DNA of 64,000 bases from Helicobacter fennelliae (GTDB lineage: Bacteria > Campylobacterota > Campylobacteria > Campylobacterales > Helicobacteraceae). The notes under the pieces are model-generated. The model saw nothing but the letters and a program-made list of their open reading frames with translations. It had not been told where the DNA came from and ran no database searches. This document shows, in pieces, positions 43,209 through 51,810 of this stretch. A program made the position numbers and the translations under genes. The DNA lies in the NCBI RefSeq assembly GCF_900451005.1, contig NZ_UGIB01000001.1, positions 806,001 to 870,000 of the forward strand. Direction: 5' to 3'. The first letter of the stretch is position 1, and the number at the start of each line of letters is the position of its first letter.

Positions 43209-43601
43209 ATGTCATTGCTTGGCAAGATCATTCATCAGTTAGACGATCAGTGTCAAAATATTCCTTTTTATCAAAACGAATTTGAGGATATTAAGACCAA
43301 CATTCAAGCTTTACTTAATACCAAGTTAGATGATTGTATTATAGCTAATGATTTGGGTTTGTCAAATGTTGTAGAATTTAATTTAAACGCAAGTGATTTA
43401 TGCTTCAAAATGGCTAAAGAGATTCATTTCCTTATAAGCAAATATGAGCGGAGAATTAGAATCTTATCTATTCGTTATGACAATTCTTTGACGCCTTGGC
43501 AAATTTCATTCTTTTTGCAATGCAATTTTTTTCAAGACCATTTTAAAGAATTTAGTTTAGAAATTATTTTTAAAAATGATAGATATTGTGAGGTCTTTTA
43601 G
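43209..43601 (+). CDS. tssE: T6SS baseplate protein TssE
   Basis: 131 residues from ATG 43209 (AAAGAG upstream; GTG 43203 also in frame). gp25-like fold with NDLGLSNVVEFNLNASD and YERRIRILSIRYDN, matching the conserved ERRI-type segment. Wedge component of the T6SS baseplate. Overlaps tssF by one base. Confidence 0.85.
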   Translation: MSLLGKIIHQLDDQCQNIPFYQNEFEDIKTNIQALLNTKLDDCIIANDLGLSNVVEFNLNASDLCFKMAKEIHFLISKYERRIRILSIRYDNSLTPWQISFFLQCNFFQDHFKEFSLEIIFKNDRYCEVF

Positions 43602-45325
43602 TGAATAATGAAGATGTATTTTACTACCAAAAAGAGCTTTCCTATCTCTATCAAACAAGAGAATATTTTGTCAAAAAATTTCCAAAACTCGCACCATTTT
43701 TAGCTCTTGATAGTAAAGACCCAGATATTGAGAGAATTATTGAAAATCTTGCTATTTTGACTTCTAAAATTCATCAGGAAATGGAACAAAATATTCCATA
43801 CATAGCAGAATCTTTGTTGAATGTAGTCTCTCCTAATTATACTAATCCACTACCTTCTTTGTGTATGCAAGAGTTTCTTTTAAATAAAGATAGTAAAAAA
43901 AATAAGATTATTGTTCCAAAAGGAAGTCGCCTTCAGTCTATAACCATAGAACAAATTGAGTGTGAGTTTAGAACGATTTATGATGTTTATCTCTACCCTT
44001 TAGATATTGATGAAGTGTTTATGAGCAGTGAAAAACAATATCACACAATGGATTTAAGGTTAAAGGTTAATAAGCCTGATTTAAAAATTTGTGATATAGG
44101 ATTAGATTGTTTAAATTTATATCTTGGAGATGACATCTACACTTCCGCAACTTTACTTTTATTCATTCACCTTTATTTGGAGGAGGTAAAAATCATTTCT
44201 TGTGATACTTCTGAAAAGTTTAAGCTTAATTCTTGCAACATTAAAACAATAGGGCTTGAACCAAATGAAAGTTGTTTAAATTATGATGATTTAGGGTTTG
44301 AGGCTTTTTCTTTGCTTAGGGAGTATTTTTTTATCCCTGAAAAATTTAATTTTATAAGAATACAGGGTTTAGATATTTTAAAGGATTGTCAAGGCTCAAA
44401 TTTGAGTATTCAATTTAAGTTCAATAAAATTTTTCCAAAGAATTGCATCGTCAGAGCAGATTTATTTTCTTTAAGCATTACGCCTATTGTGAATATTTTT
44501 CCCAAAAATGCAGAATCAATTATTAATGACCATACCAAAGATGGATATAGGATTTTTGTAGATAGGGTGCATTTAGATTCTTATGAAATTATCAAGATTA
44601 ATCAAGTCAAAGCTCACAATAGTGATAGTGGAAGAAGGATTCTTAAAAATTATAAGAGTTTTGAACGTTTTGAGTTTTTAAAAGACAATCAAAATGAATT
44701 TTATAGTATAAATGTTAAAAAAAATTCTAAAGGTGAAACATACAAAGAAATTTCTTTTTTTTCAGAGCATTCTTACAATGAGATAATTACCATTGATGCT
44801 TTGTGTTGTAATAAGAATTTACCCTCTAAGCTTAAGATAGGCGATATAAGACATATTAATTTTGAGGATATATCCACTAAAAATATTAAAATCCCAAGTA
44901 TGATGAGAGAATATAGCGTTGATGGGCATTTACTTTGGAAGCTTGTATCTATACTCTCTTTTAATTATCAAAGTATTCTTAATACAACTTCATTTTTTGG
45001 AGTATTAGAAAGTTATAGTTTTGTCAATGACAAGGAGAATGAAGAAACTTATAAGCGTTTAAAAAATTCTATTGCATATATAGAATCTAAATCGACTTAC
45101 CTCGTTGATGAATACATTACAAAAAAGGGAACACTCTGTATAATGGGCATTAAGGATTCTAATTTTTATTCTTTGGGAGAAGTTTATAAATTAGGGCTTA
45201 TAATATCTAAATTTTTTGCTTCTTTTGTAAGCATTAATTCTTTTTGCGAATTAAAGATAAAATGCTTGGATAGCAAAGAGATTTTGTATTATCCAGCTAC
45301 TCGCGGCAAAAAAGTTTCTTTATGA
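43601..45325 (+). CDS. tssF: T6SS baseplate protein TssF
   Basis: 574 residues from GTG 43601. The opening YYQKELSYLYQTREYFVKKFPKLA and PYIAESLLNVVSPNYTNPLPS are TssF signatures (each shortened here to YYQKELSYL and LLNVVSPNYTNPLPS). Family length normal. Two or more copies join TssG and TssE in each baseplate wedge. Overlaps tssG by four bases. Confidence 0.92.
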   Translation: MNNEDVFYYQKELSYLYQTREYFVKKFPKLAPFLALDSKDPDIERIIENLAILTSKIHQEMEQNIPYIAESLLNVVSPNYTNPLPSLCMQEFLLNKDSKKNKIIVPKGSRLQSITIEQIECEFRTIYDVYLYPLDIDEVFMSSEKQYHTMDLRLKVNKPDLKICDIGLDCLNLYLGDDIYTSATLLLFIHLYLEEVKIISCDTSEKFKLNSCNIKTIGLEPNESCLNYDDLGFEAFSLLREYFFIPEKFNFIRIQGLDILKDCQGSNLSIQFKFNKIFPKNCIVRADLFSLSITPIVNIFPKNAESIINDHTKDGYRIFVDRVHLDSYEIIKINQVKAHNSDSGRRILKNYKSFERFEFLKDNQNEFYSINVKKNSKGETYKEISFFSEHSYNEIITIDALCCNKNLPSKLKIGDIRHINFEDISTKNIKIPSMMREYSVDGHLLWKLVSILSFNYQSILNTTSFFGVLESYSFVNDKENEETYKRLKNSIAYIESKSTYLVDEYITKKGTLCIMGIKDSNFYSLGEVYKLGLIISKFFASFVSINSFCELKIKCLDSKEILYYPATRGKKVSL

Positions 45326-46224
45326 ACAATACGACTTATTTTACTTTCCATAAGCTTCTTTATAAGCTTCTTAAAAAATACGACAAAAGGGACATTTTTT
45401 TAAGAACCAATAAAAGCCTCAAACACCCTCATAAAGAGATTGAATACATTGAAGAAAATAAAGAGTTTTTGATTGAAATAATGGTAAATTTTATGGGATT
45501 GCAAGGCAATACATCACAACTACCCTCTTATATGCTTGATAAGCTCTCAAGGAATGAAGATGGAGGCTCTGGATGGACATTATTCTTTGATTTTTTTAAT
45601 CATTATATTCTTTGGCTCTTTTTTGAAAGCGCGAATTTGAAAAATTATTCTAGAAGTTTCAAAAAAGATTTTAGTGATTCTATTTCAAAGATTTTATTTT
45701 CTATATTGGGCATTAATGATAGAGAAATTGCTAAAAATTATTTGCCTTTTGCACCTTTGCTTTTAAGTGCCTCTCGTCCTAAATATTATATAGAAAAAGT
45801 ATTGCAAAGTAATTTTAATTTGCATAATAAATTATATATCATTGAAAATCTCCCACATCAGATTTTCATCGCTCCTTCTCAAAAAAATAAATTAGGTATT
45901 AAAAATGATGTTTTAGGTAAAAATTTTATTTTAGGGAGTAAATTCCTCTCTTATCAGAGCAAGATAGGTATTTATATCAAAGACATTGAATACCATAGAG
46001 CCATAGAATATTTACCCAATCAAAATAAACACGAAGAACTCAAAGAGAGCATACTATTTCTTACCAATCATCAATTTTGTATTGACTTGTATTTGCGTAT
46101 TAACCATAATGAAAAAATGAATTTTATTCTAGGTGATGAAAGTGTAGCAAAACTTAGTTGGGGATTAGCATTAGGGAATCTTAATAAAAAATATCATTTA
46201 ATGTGTATTAAAATGTATGAGTAA
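45322..46224 (+). CDS. tssG: T6SS baseplate protein TssG
   Basis: 300 residues with EIMVNFMGLQGNTSQLPSYM and a normal TssG order. Completes the baseplate wedge with TssE, TssF and TssK. Last gene of the tssBCEFG run; the next gene, 83 bases on, begins the cargo region. Confidence 0.92.
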   Translation: MNNTTYFTFHKLLYKLLKKYDKRDIFLRTNKSLKHPHKEIEYIEENKEFLIEIMVNFMGLQGNTSQLPSYMLDKLSRNEDGGSGWTLFFDFFNHYILWLFFESANLKNYSRSFKKDFSDSISKILFSILGINDREIAKNYLPFAPLLLSASRPKYYIEKVLQSNFNLHNKLYIIENLPHQIFIAPSQKNKLGIKNDVLGKNFILGSKFLSYQSKIGIYIKDIEYHRAIEYLPNQNKHEELKESILFLTNHQFCIDLYLRINHNEKMNFILGDESVAKLSWGLALGNLNKKYHLMCIKMYE

Positions 46225-46258
46225 ATTTTTATATTTCCAAATTAAGTAATTTTATTGT

Positions 46259-46291
46259 TTTTTATGTTGGATTCTGCTCTAATCATAAAAA
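46259..46291. promoter_or_regulatory. Inverted repeat before the cargo region
   Basis: Arms TTTTTATG (46259-46266) and CATAAAAA (46284-46291) with a 17-base gap, after tssG and 16 bases before the PAAR-like start. Terminator or operator; no T run after it, so an operator or chance is more likely. Confidence 0.35.
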
Positions 46292-46307
46292 TTTAGGGGA
46301 CGCATTA

Positions 46308-46646
46308 ATGACTGGAGAATTATTAGCCAAAACAAAACAACAAACACAACCTGAACAATTAAAACCTTTAAGCACTGCAATGCTTCACCCTCTACTAGAA
46401 GATAATGAAATAAAATGTCCTCATAATGGAGTAGTGCAATTACAATCTAATAAGGGTAAAAGCATTACAGATAAGAATATCCCTTTTATATTAGAAACAG
46501 ATTTACTCTATAGCTCTATTGTAGGTTGTCCTAATCCTCATATAAGTGGAGGACCTTGCACACAAGTAGCATTCATACTTCCTAGTGCTAGAGGACTAAA
46601 GAAACATAATGATGATTATCCTATAATGCAAGATTTAATTATATAA
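46308..46646 (+). CDS. PAAR-like spike protein, short form
   Basis: 112 residues comprising essentially the PAAR-like core: LHPLLEDNEIKCPHNGVVQLQ, split as LEDNEIKCPHNGVV, ILETDLLYSSIVGCP and ILPSARGLKK. Such small DUF4280/PAAR-like proteins sit on the VgrG tip and carry T6SS effectors. It lacks the N-terminal domain of the other two copies and stops soon after the core. The core DNA is nearly the same as at 49829 and 53860. It precedes the lipase and its lipoprotein, its probable cargo. Confidence 0.8.
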   Translation: MTGELLAKTKQQTQPEQLKPLSTAMLHPLLEDNEIKCPHNGVVQLQSNKGKSITDKNIPFILETDLLYSSIVGCPNPHISGGPCTQVAFILPSARGLKKHNDDYPIMQDLII

Positions 46647-46665
46647 TTACAGAAAAGGACAAATA

Positions 46666-47304
46666 ATGAAATACTTTATCTTAATTTTTATTAGTCTTAT
46701 AACTTTAGTCATTATTACTTCTTGTGGGTTGATTCGAACAAGTTCAGCTGATAAAGAAAAAGTAAGAATAGCAGAGGAATATGGCGGAATCTATGTCTTT
46801 GATAAAAAACTAAGAGATGAGATAATACAGAGGGAAAAGGAAAAGAAAGAATATAGAGGAAAATATTTAGGGGAATATATACAAGTAGGGAATGAAACAC
46901 ATTTTGTGGATTTTACATACCTCAATAATAAATTCCCTCAAATCCTTTCTAATGGTTGCAAATATTTTGCTAAAGGGCTTTCAGTGCAAGAATATGAAAG
47001 AACAGATTTAAGTCCTTATAAGGAAAAAATCAAAGAATATACGGGGGAAGAAGCATATAACATACTTCATAAAGGTTTATCTGTATCAAGTTATTATGTT
47101 GATAAAAATAATAAAGTAATACCTATAACATTCTATACCTACATCTATGATACCATAACCACTTATGGACTCTATGGTGATGAGGGAGCAGGGTTTAGGC
47201 TTACAAATCGTTATTCTGTTGGTATAGCAGGTGGTAATATCTTTTACCTAGAAAATGGTAAATTTATAAAAAGTGATGAGATAAGAAAAGGGGAACGAGA
47301 ATGA
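46666..47304 (+). CDS. Lipoprotein, candidate immunity to the lipase
   Basis: 212 residues. Signal peptide with lipobox IITSC, so lipid-anchored, then a periplasmic domain (VGNETHFVDFTYLNNKF). T6SS lipase effectors are usually paired with periplasmic or lipoprotein immunity, and this gene overlaps the lipase start by four bases. Immunity role is therefore likely but inferred. Confidence 0.65.
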   Translation: MKYFILIFISLITLVIITSCGLIRTSSADKEKVRIAEEYGGIYVFDKKLRDEIIQREKEKKEYRGKYLGEYIQVGNETHFVDFTYLNNKFPQILSNGCKYFAKGLSVQEYERTDLSPYKEKIKEYTGEEAYNILHKGLSVSSYYVDKNNKVIPITFYTYIYDTITTYGLYGDEGAGFRLTNRYSVGIAGGNIFYLENGKFIKSDEIRKGERE

Positions 47305-49133
47305 CGCCCAAAGACTTCATAGAGCATGCTAAAGACTATGCAGATATAGCAGATGCAAGTTATGCTATGTTGCACTATATAGATAATAATGAAGAAATTG
47401 ATACTTTCTTAGATACTATGAAAGCAAACAATCCTAATCCTAAAGTAAGACCTCCTGCTAGATGGATATATGCTGATGGGATACATCTAGGATATGAGAT
47501 ACAAGACAAGCATTTAAAAGATGAGAGAATTAAAAATTTTATAGAGAAAAATCAAAGAGAGTTAAGACAACCCACTGCTTATGCTTTAGCTATAGAGGCT
47601 AGATTTAGTAAAGATATAAAAATCTTTAAGCCTAGTGAAAACGATTCTGTAAAAATCAACAATGAAATCCAAAGTTTTATTGATAGGGATAAAGAAGACT
47701 CAAAAGCCACCCAACAAAAAATCCTAGTCGCTATCAATAAATCCCAACAAGACGCAAACAAAGACCTTACCTACCACCTCTCCCCTCGCACTAAATATTT
47801 CACTTCTCGCTTTGAGATACTCCATCATCAACTTAATACTTCTATGAGTGGATATTCTCACACACTCTTTAAAGACCATTTAGCTAAAGATTCTAAAGAC
47901 ACTTATCTTTTAGCCTTTCGCGGCACAGAAATAAGAGGGGCAGAACTTTTTAAAGATATAGTTTTAACTGATGGCTCTATTGCTATTGGAGTTGCTATCC
48001 CTCAAATCATTTCTTTAGTAAAATTTAAAAAAGAAGTCTTAAAAACTATTGAAAAAGATATAAAGGATTCTATCTATAAGCTTAATGTAGTAGGGCATTC
48101 TTTAGGAGGACATCTTGCACAAGCCTTTTGTCTATGCCACAAAACAGAAGCTATCCATAAACTCTATACTTTTAATGCGCCGGGATTTGGAGGAATACTA
48201 GCTAGTCTTTTAAATATTGCCATAAGAGTTATAAGGCTTGTAGGCAAACTCATTGTCAAATGTGCAAAAAAACTTTTTAATCTTTTAGGCTTTACAAGAA
48301 AAATAATTGATAAATGTGTCCATACTTGTAATCCCAATGATACTTTAGAAAATTATACAGAATATGCAGATACACTTAAACAAGAAATAGGAGAAGAGGA
48401 GATTGAGAATCTTGCGATAAATGCAAAAGAACTCTCTAAAGCACAAACAAAAATAGAAGTGCATCATATAGAAACTATAAAAAATCCTCTACCTAAAGAA
48501 GAATCTTTTGCAAGAGAATGGAAACAAACCCTAGAACCCTCAATATCTGTGATTTCTGATTTAGGATATAAGTATGGATTAAATATTATAGATAAACTAG
48601 ATTATAAAAACACACAAAGGCTACATTTACTCTATGTAGGAGAGCTAGAAACAAGTTATGTAGCGACAAGTCATTTCTTGGAAAGTATCTTACAAATATT
48701 GTATTTTTATAATTATCTCCTGCAATCCCCAAGTAATCAAGCCAAAATACAACTTAGCCAAAGTATAGAAAAAGCACTAGATTATCTTAACTCCTATTCT
48801 AAACTGCTTATGGAATTAATATATGGCAATAAGCTTATAACAAATGCAACAACTATTACAAAGACAAGCAAAAATGATAACTATCTTAGTGTGTATCAAC
48901 AAGAAATTTTACATATTTTTGTTCATAATCCTAAAAAAATGGCACAAAGATATGAATACGATTTCAATGGAAAAAGTGAAGTGATACAAATGGAGGATAT
49001 AAAAGAGAGAGTTATAAAGAAAGAGCTAAGCAAGAATGATACAATGAATACCTTTTTACTTTTACTTGCTCTTGAGATTTATACTAAAATTGTAGATAAA
49101 AATGATATGAAATGTTTGCTAAAAGGAGCATAA
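47301..49133 (+). CDS. T6SS lipase effector, GxSxG hydrolase
   Basis: 610 residues. Class-3 lipase-like core with LLAFRGTEIRGAELF and VVGHSLGGHLAQAF, nucleophile Ser near residue 267. After it comes a basic hydrophobic patch (near 310-345), possibly lipid-binding. Expected to attack membrane phospholipids of target cells. Flanked by a PAAR-like carrier upstream and another downstream. The catalytic Asp/His of the triad cannot be placed by eye. Tle class not assignable. Confidence 0.8.
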   Translation: MTPKDFIEHAKDYADIADASYAMLHYIDNNEEIDTFLDTMKANNPNPKVRPPARWIYADGIHLGYEIQDKHLKDERIKNFIEKNQRELRQPTAYALAIEARFSKDIKIFKPSENDSVKINNEIQSFIDRDKEDSKATQQKILVAINKSQQDANKDLTYHLSPRTKYFTSRFEILHHQLNTSMSGYSHTLFKDHLAKDSKDTYLLAFRGTEIRGAELFKDIVLTDGSIAIGVAIPQIISLVKFKKEVLKTIEKDIKDSIYKLNVVGHSLGGHLAQAFCLCHKTEAIHKLYTFNAPGFGGILASLLNIAIRVIRLVGKLIVKCAKKLFNLLGFTRKIIDKCVHTCNPNDTLENYTEYADTLKQEIGEEEIENLAINAKELSKAQTKIEVHHIETIKNPLPKEESFAREWKQTLEPSISVISDLGYKYGLNIIDKLDYKNTQRLHLLYVGELETSYVATSHFLESILQILYFYNYLLQSPSNQAKIQLSQSIEKALDYLNSYSKLLMELIYGNKLITNATTITKTSKNDNYLSVYQQEILHIFVHNPKKMAQRYEYDFNGKSEVIQMEDIKERVIKKELSKNDTMNTFLLLLALEIYTKIVDKNDMKCLLKGA

Positions 49134-50117
49134 ATGAATAAATACAGAACGCTCTATAAAGCCTTACCTTTTTGTATAGAAGACAAAGAAAATCAAGATA
49201 TATTAGAAAAAGAAAATATCTATAAAACTTATACTTATAAATCCAATTTTGCCAATATTGTCTTATCTGATGATAACGAAGAATTTTTCAATGCTAAAGA
49301 AAAACAAATAATTAATTTACTTTATGATGAAGAATGCAAAAGCTTGTATCTTGCTAATCAAAATAGTGAAATACAGGCTACATTTAACCCTATGAGCTCT
49401 ACCATTTATATAGATACACAAACAAAAGAGTTATATCTCTTTGCCAACGATAAAGATTTCATTGATTGTGATACAATCTATGAACAAATCAAACAAGAAT
49501 TAAATCTACAAGAAAGCATAGAGGAATTACAATCCTATAAGCCCTCTCTCTTTTTTTATTCCACCCTTCTCACAGGCTCATCTGAAATACAATCTAATCC
49601 CTTTTTCTTTGGCAAATTAGATTCTAAGTCTAACACAGGATTAGACGAATCTCTTCCTATCTATCACTTCTCCCCCAAAGATGAAGAAAATAATCTAGGC
49701 ACACTTACTATCTTTTTAAACTCTTCTACTCTTACTCTTTTAAACTACTCTCTCTTAGATTCTACTCTAAATATTAAACTCACATTAACAAACAAAGAAT
49801 CTAAAGCCAAACAACAACAAGCTAAAGCCAAAACAAAACAACAAAAACAACCTGAACAATTAAAACCTTTAAGCTTAGCTATGCTTCACCCTCTACTAGA
49901 AGATAATGAAATAAAATGTCCTCATAATGGAGTAGTAAAGCTAAAGAGTAATAAAGGCAAACCTTTTAAATCTAAAGGTATTCCTATGGTTTTAGAATCT
50001 GATTTATTACATAGCTCTATCATAGGCTGTGCTAATAATACATTAACATCAGATTCTAAGACATTCTCTACAAATCAATGTATAATACCTAAAAACAAGG
50101 CAATAAATGCAAGTTAA
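49134..50117 (+). CDS. PAAR-like spike protein with altered tail
   Basis: 327 residues. An N-terminal domain of about 220 residues (LFFYSTLLTGSS, FFGKLDSKSNTGL) similar to that of 53412, then the PAAR-like core (LEDNEIKCPHNGVV, LESDLLHSSIIGCANN). After GCANN the normal continuation is replaced by about 25 unrelated residues ending IIPKNKAINAS. The same ending occurs in the fragment at 50934. Recombination at the repeated sequence is the likely cause, and the spike tip may be defective. Confidence 0.75.
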   Translation: MNKYRTLYKALPFCIEDKENQDILEKENIYKTYTYKSNFANIVLSDDNEEFFNAKEKQIINLLYDEECKSLYLANQNSEIQATFNPMSSTIYIDTQTKELYLFANDKDFIDCDTIYEQIKQELNLQESIEELQSYKPSLFFYSTLLTGSSEIQSNPFFFGKLDSKSNTGLDESLPIYHFSPKDEENNLGTLTIFLNSSTLTLLNYSLLDSTLNIKLTLTNKESKAKQQQAKAKTKQQKQPEQLKPLSLAMLHPLLEDNEIKCPHNGVVKLKSNKGKPFKSKGIPMVLESDLLHSSIIGCANNTLTSDSKTFSTNQCIIPKNKAINAS

Positions 50118-50277
50118 AAGCTCAAAGTGTAAGAAAATGCTCCATATTATAGCAGGAATTGTTGTGCTGCTCTTTGTGTATCTAGCCAGTGGTTGCTCTA
50201 TCTATTATCCTACAAGCCCTCGGGCATTTATCCCTAAACAATGGGATAGTGAATATAAAGAATATGAGAGGTTGTGT
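50081..50277 (+). repeat. Direct repeat, copy 1 (lipoprotein 5-prime ends)
   Basis: About 197 bases covering the IIPKN..NAS tail and the signal peptide and first 40 residues of the lipoprotein. Closely similar to 51173-51375, with identical stretches such as CAATGGGATAGTGAATATAA. Beyond it the two lipoproteins diverge. Confidence 0.8.
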
Positions 50278-50937
50278 GAGGCTTCTAAGAAAGGCATTAT
50301 CTATTCTCGCCCGATTCCACAATACATACAAGATTACTATACGACTATGCAAAAAACAGGGTTTAAAAATAGCTCCATAAAGACTCCTACAAATAATATT
50401 CCTTGGGAGTCTGGTTGGGATAGATTGTGGCTTGATGAAAAGCCCAATGGTTTTGTACGTCTTGCTAAAGGAGACCAAATAGTCTTATATCGTAGTTACG
50501 AACTTTTATCTAATGAAGCAAGCAATAAAAAGCTTATTCTTCCCCAAAAACATTTCATATTTCTTAAGCCTTACATATATCTCCTGTATGCCGAGATAAA
50601 GATGAGTCATACTTATGCTTATGTATATGCTCTTATAGATTCTCAAAATGGAGAGATATATGCGTATTTCATTACGGGCGTGAGGTATCATACAGGCTGG
50701 AGGCAAAGTCCATATCTTACTTGGGGTCCTCCGAACGAACGTAAAATATATTGCAAAACCTACAAGGAAGATGACTATTTTTATGCGGCAGACCCCATTG
50801 CCTCCTTGCATACATTGCAATCAAAGGGCGAGAAACAAGATATAGAATTTTTGGAGCAGATTGCTACATATTTTACACGCAAACAAGCAGACTTAAAAGA
50901 TTTGATATTCCAAGATGAAAGAGAGGATACACAATGA
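50107..50937 (+). CDS. Lipoprotein, candidate immunity, copy A
   Basis: 276 residues. Signal peptide and lipobox YLASGC near residue 30, then SIYYPTSPRAFIPKQWDSEYK. It is nearly identical to copy B at 51199 over the first 60 residues and different after that. Each copy precedes a copy, whole or partial, of the candidate papain-fold effector gene. Periplasmic immunity is inferred. Overlaps the next gene. Confidence 0.6.
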   Translation: MQVKSSKCKKMLHIIAGIVVLLFVYLASGCSIYYPTSPRAFIPKQWDSEYKEYERLCEASKKGIIYSRPIPQYIQDYYTTMQKTGFKNSSIKTPTNNIPWESGWDRLWLDEKPNGFVRLAKGDQIVLYRSYELLSNEASNKKLILPQKHFIFLKPYIYLLYAEIKMSHTYAYVYALIDSQNGEIYAYFITGVRYHTGWRQSPYLTWGPPNERKIYCKTYKEDDYFYAADPIASLHTLQSKGEKQDIEFLEQIATYFTRKQADLKDLIFQDEREDTQ

Positions 50938-51209
50938 CAATACAACATAAGCACTACAACATAACATATAGTCTAGGAATCTATGTGAATGACTGGGGCT
51001 TTATGATGGGTAGTGAGGGAAATCCTCATGTATTTCTAGGATTAAAAAGAGAGAAAGTAAAATGTAATGATATACAAATAAACATGCAAGAAGATTTGTA
51101 TCGACATTATCTAAAATACAATAGCTGTGCTAATACTATATTTCTACAGAATCTAATCCCAAATACATTTGATATAATACCTAAAAACAGGACAGCAAAT
51201 GCAAGTTAA
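50934..51209 (+). pseudogene. Fragment of the papain-fold effector fused to PAAR tail
   Basis: 91 codons. The first about 50 residues (YSLGIYVNDWGFMMGS, NPHVFLGLKRE) match the N-terminus of the effector at 51800 (YTLGVYVDTWGWNEG, SHVFLGLKKE). The end (CANTIF..IIPKNRTANAS) matches the odd tail of the PAAR-like protein at 49134. So it is a chimera left by recombination. It keeps the putative catalytic His but not the Cys. Confidence 0.7.
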
Positions 51210-51375
51210 AAACTTCAAGACAAAGTGTAAGAAAATGCTCTATATTGCGCTAGGAATCTTTATAATATTTTTTGTGTATCTAGCCAGTGGTTGCTCTATC
51301 TATTATCCCACAAGCTATCGAGCTTTTATCCCTAAACAATGGGATAGTGAATATAAAGAATATGAGAGGTTGTGT
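51173..51375 (+). repeat. Direct repeat, copy 2 (lipoprotein 5-prime ends)
   Basis: Partner of 50081-50277, 1.09 kb downstream. The repeat pair brackets lipoprotein A and the effector fragment, so deletion or expansion between copies is easy. Confidence 0.8.
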
Positions 51376-51810
51376 AAAGAAAATATAGGCAAGGTAGTGT
51401 ATGCAAGACCTATCACACAAGAGGAGTTTGAAAAAATGAAAGCCTTGTATGCTGAGATAGGATACTATTTTTTTTCTTATAGGTATGTCCCTGTATCAAA
51501 AAGTCTTTATGAGTATCGCATGAGTCTTCATAAGGATTTCCGAACTTACCCAGAGCATGAGAGTTCTAGGATTGTTTATCAAATGGTTCTTGGTTATGCG
51601 TACGACCGGTATTGGACAGAATTTATCTTTTTTACTAAAGGAAGCCCGACAAGTGAGAAGTTTTTAAAGTGCAAAAAAGAGACCCCCAAAAAAGATTTAT
51701 TCTTAACTATGGCTTTTAAAGAACAACGCAATATTGGCACAAAAAATGATGTAAGGCTTGGAGAACATGCGAGGATTGAATTTGCAAGGAAAGATAACAA
51801 TGTCAGATAA
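51199..51810 (+). CDS. Lipoprotein, candidate immunity, copy B
   Basis: 203 residues with lipobox YLASGC. First 60 residues nearly identical to copy A, then a distinct, shorter C-terminal half (YFFSYRYVPVSKSL). Overlaps the effector start at 51800 by 11 bases, so the pair is translated together. Probably the cognate immunity protein of the intact effector. Confidence 0.65.
   Translation: MQVKNFKTKCKKMLYIALGIFIIFFVYLASGCSIYYPTSYRAFIPKQWDSEYKEYERLCKENIGKVVYARPITQEEFEKMKALYAEIGYYFFSYRYVPVSKSLYEYRMSLHKDFRTYPEHESSRIVYQMVLGYAYDRYWTEFIFFTKGSPTSEKFLKCKKETPKKDLFLTMAFKEQRNIGTKNDVRLGEHARIEFARKDNNVR

Noticed and set aside
50182-50478. Frames opposite the lipoprotein A gene
   Set aside because: Overlap a lipoprotein with clear signal peptide and a paralogue; shadows only.
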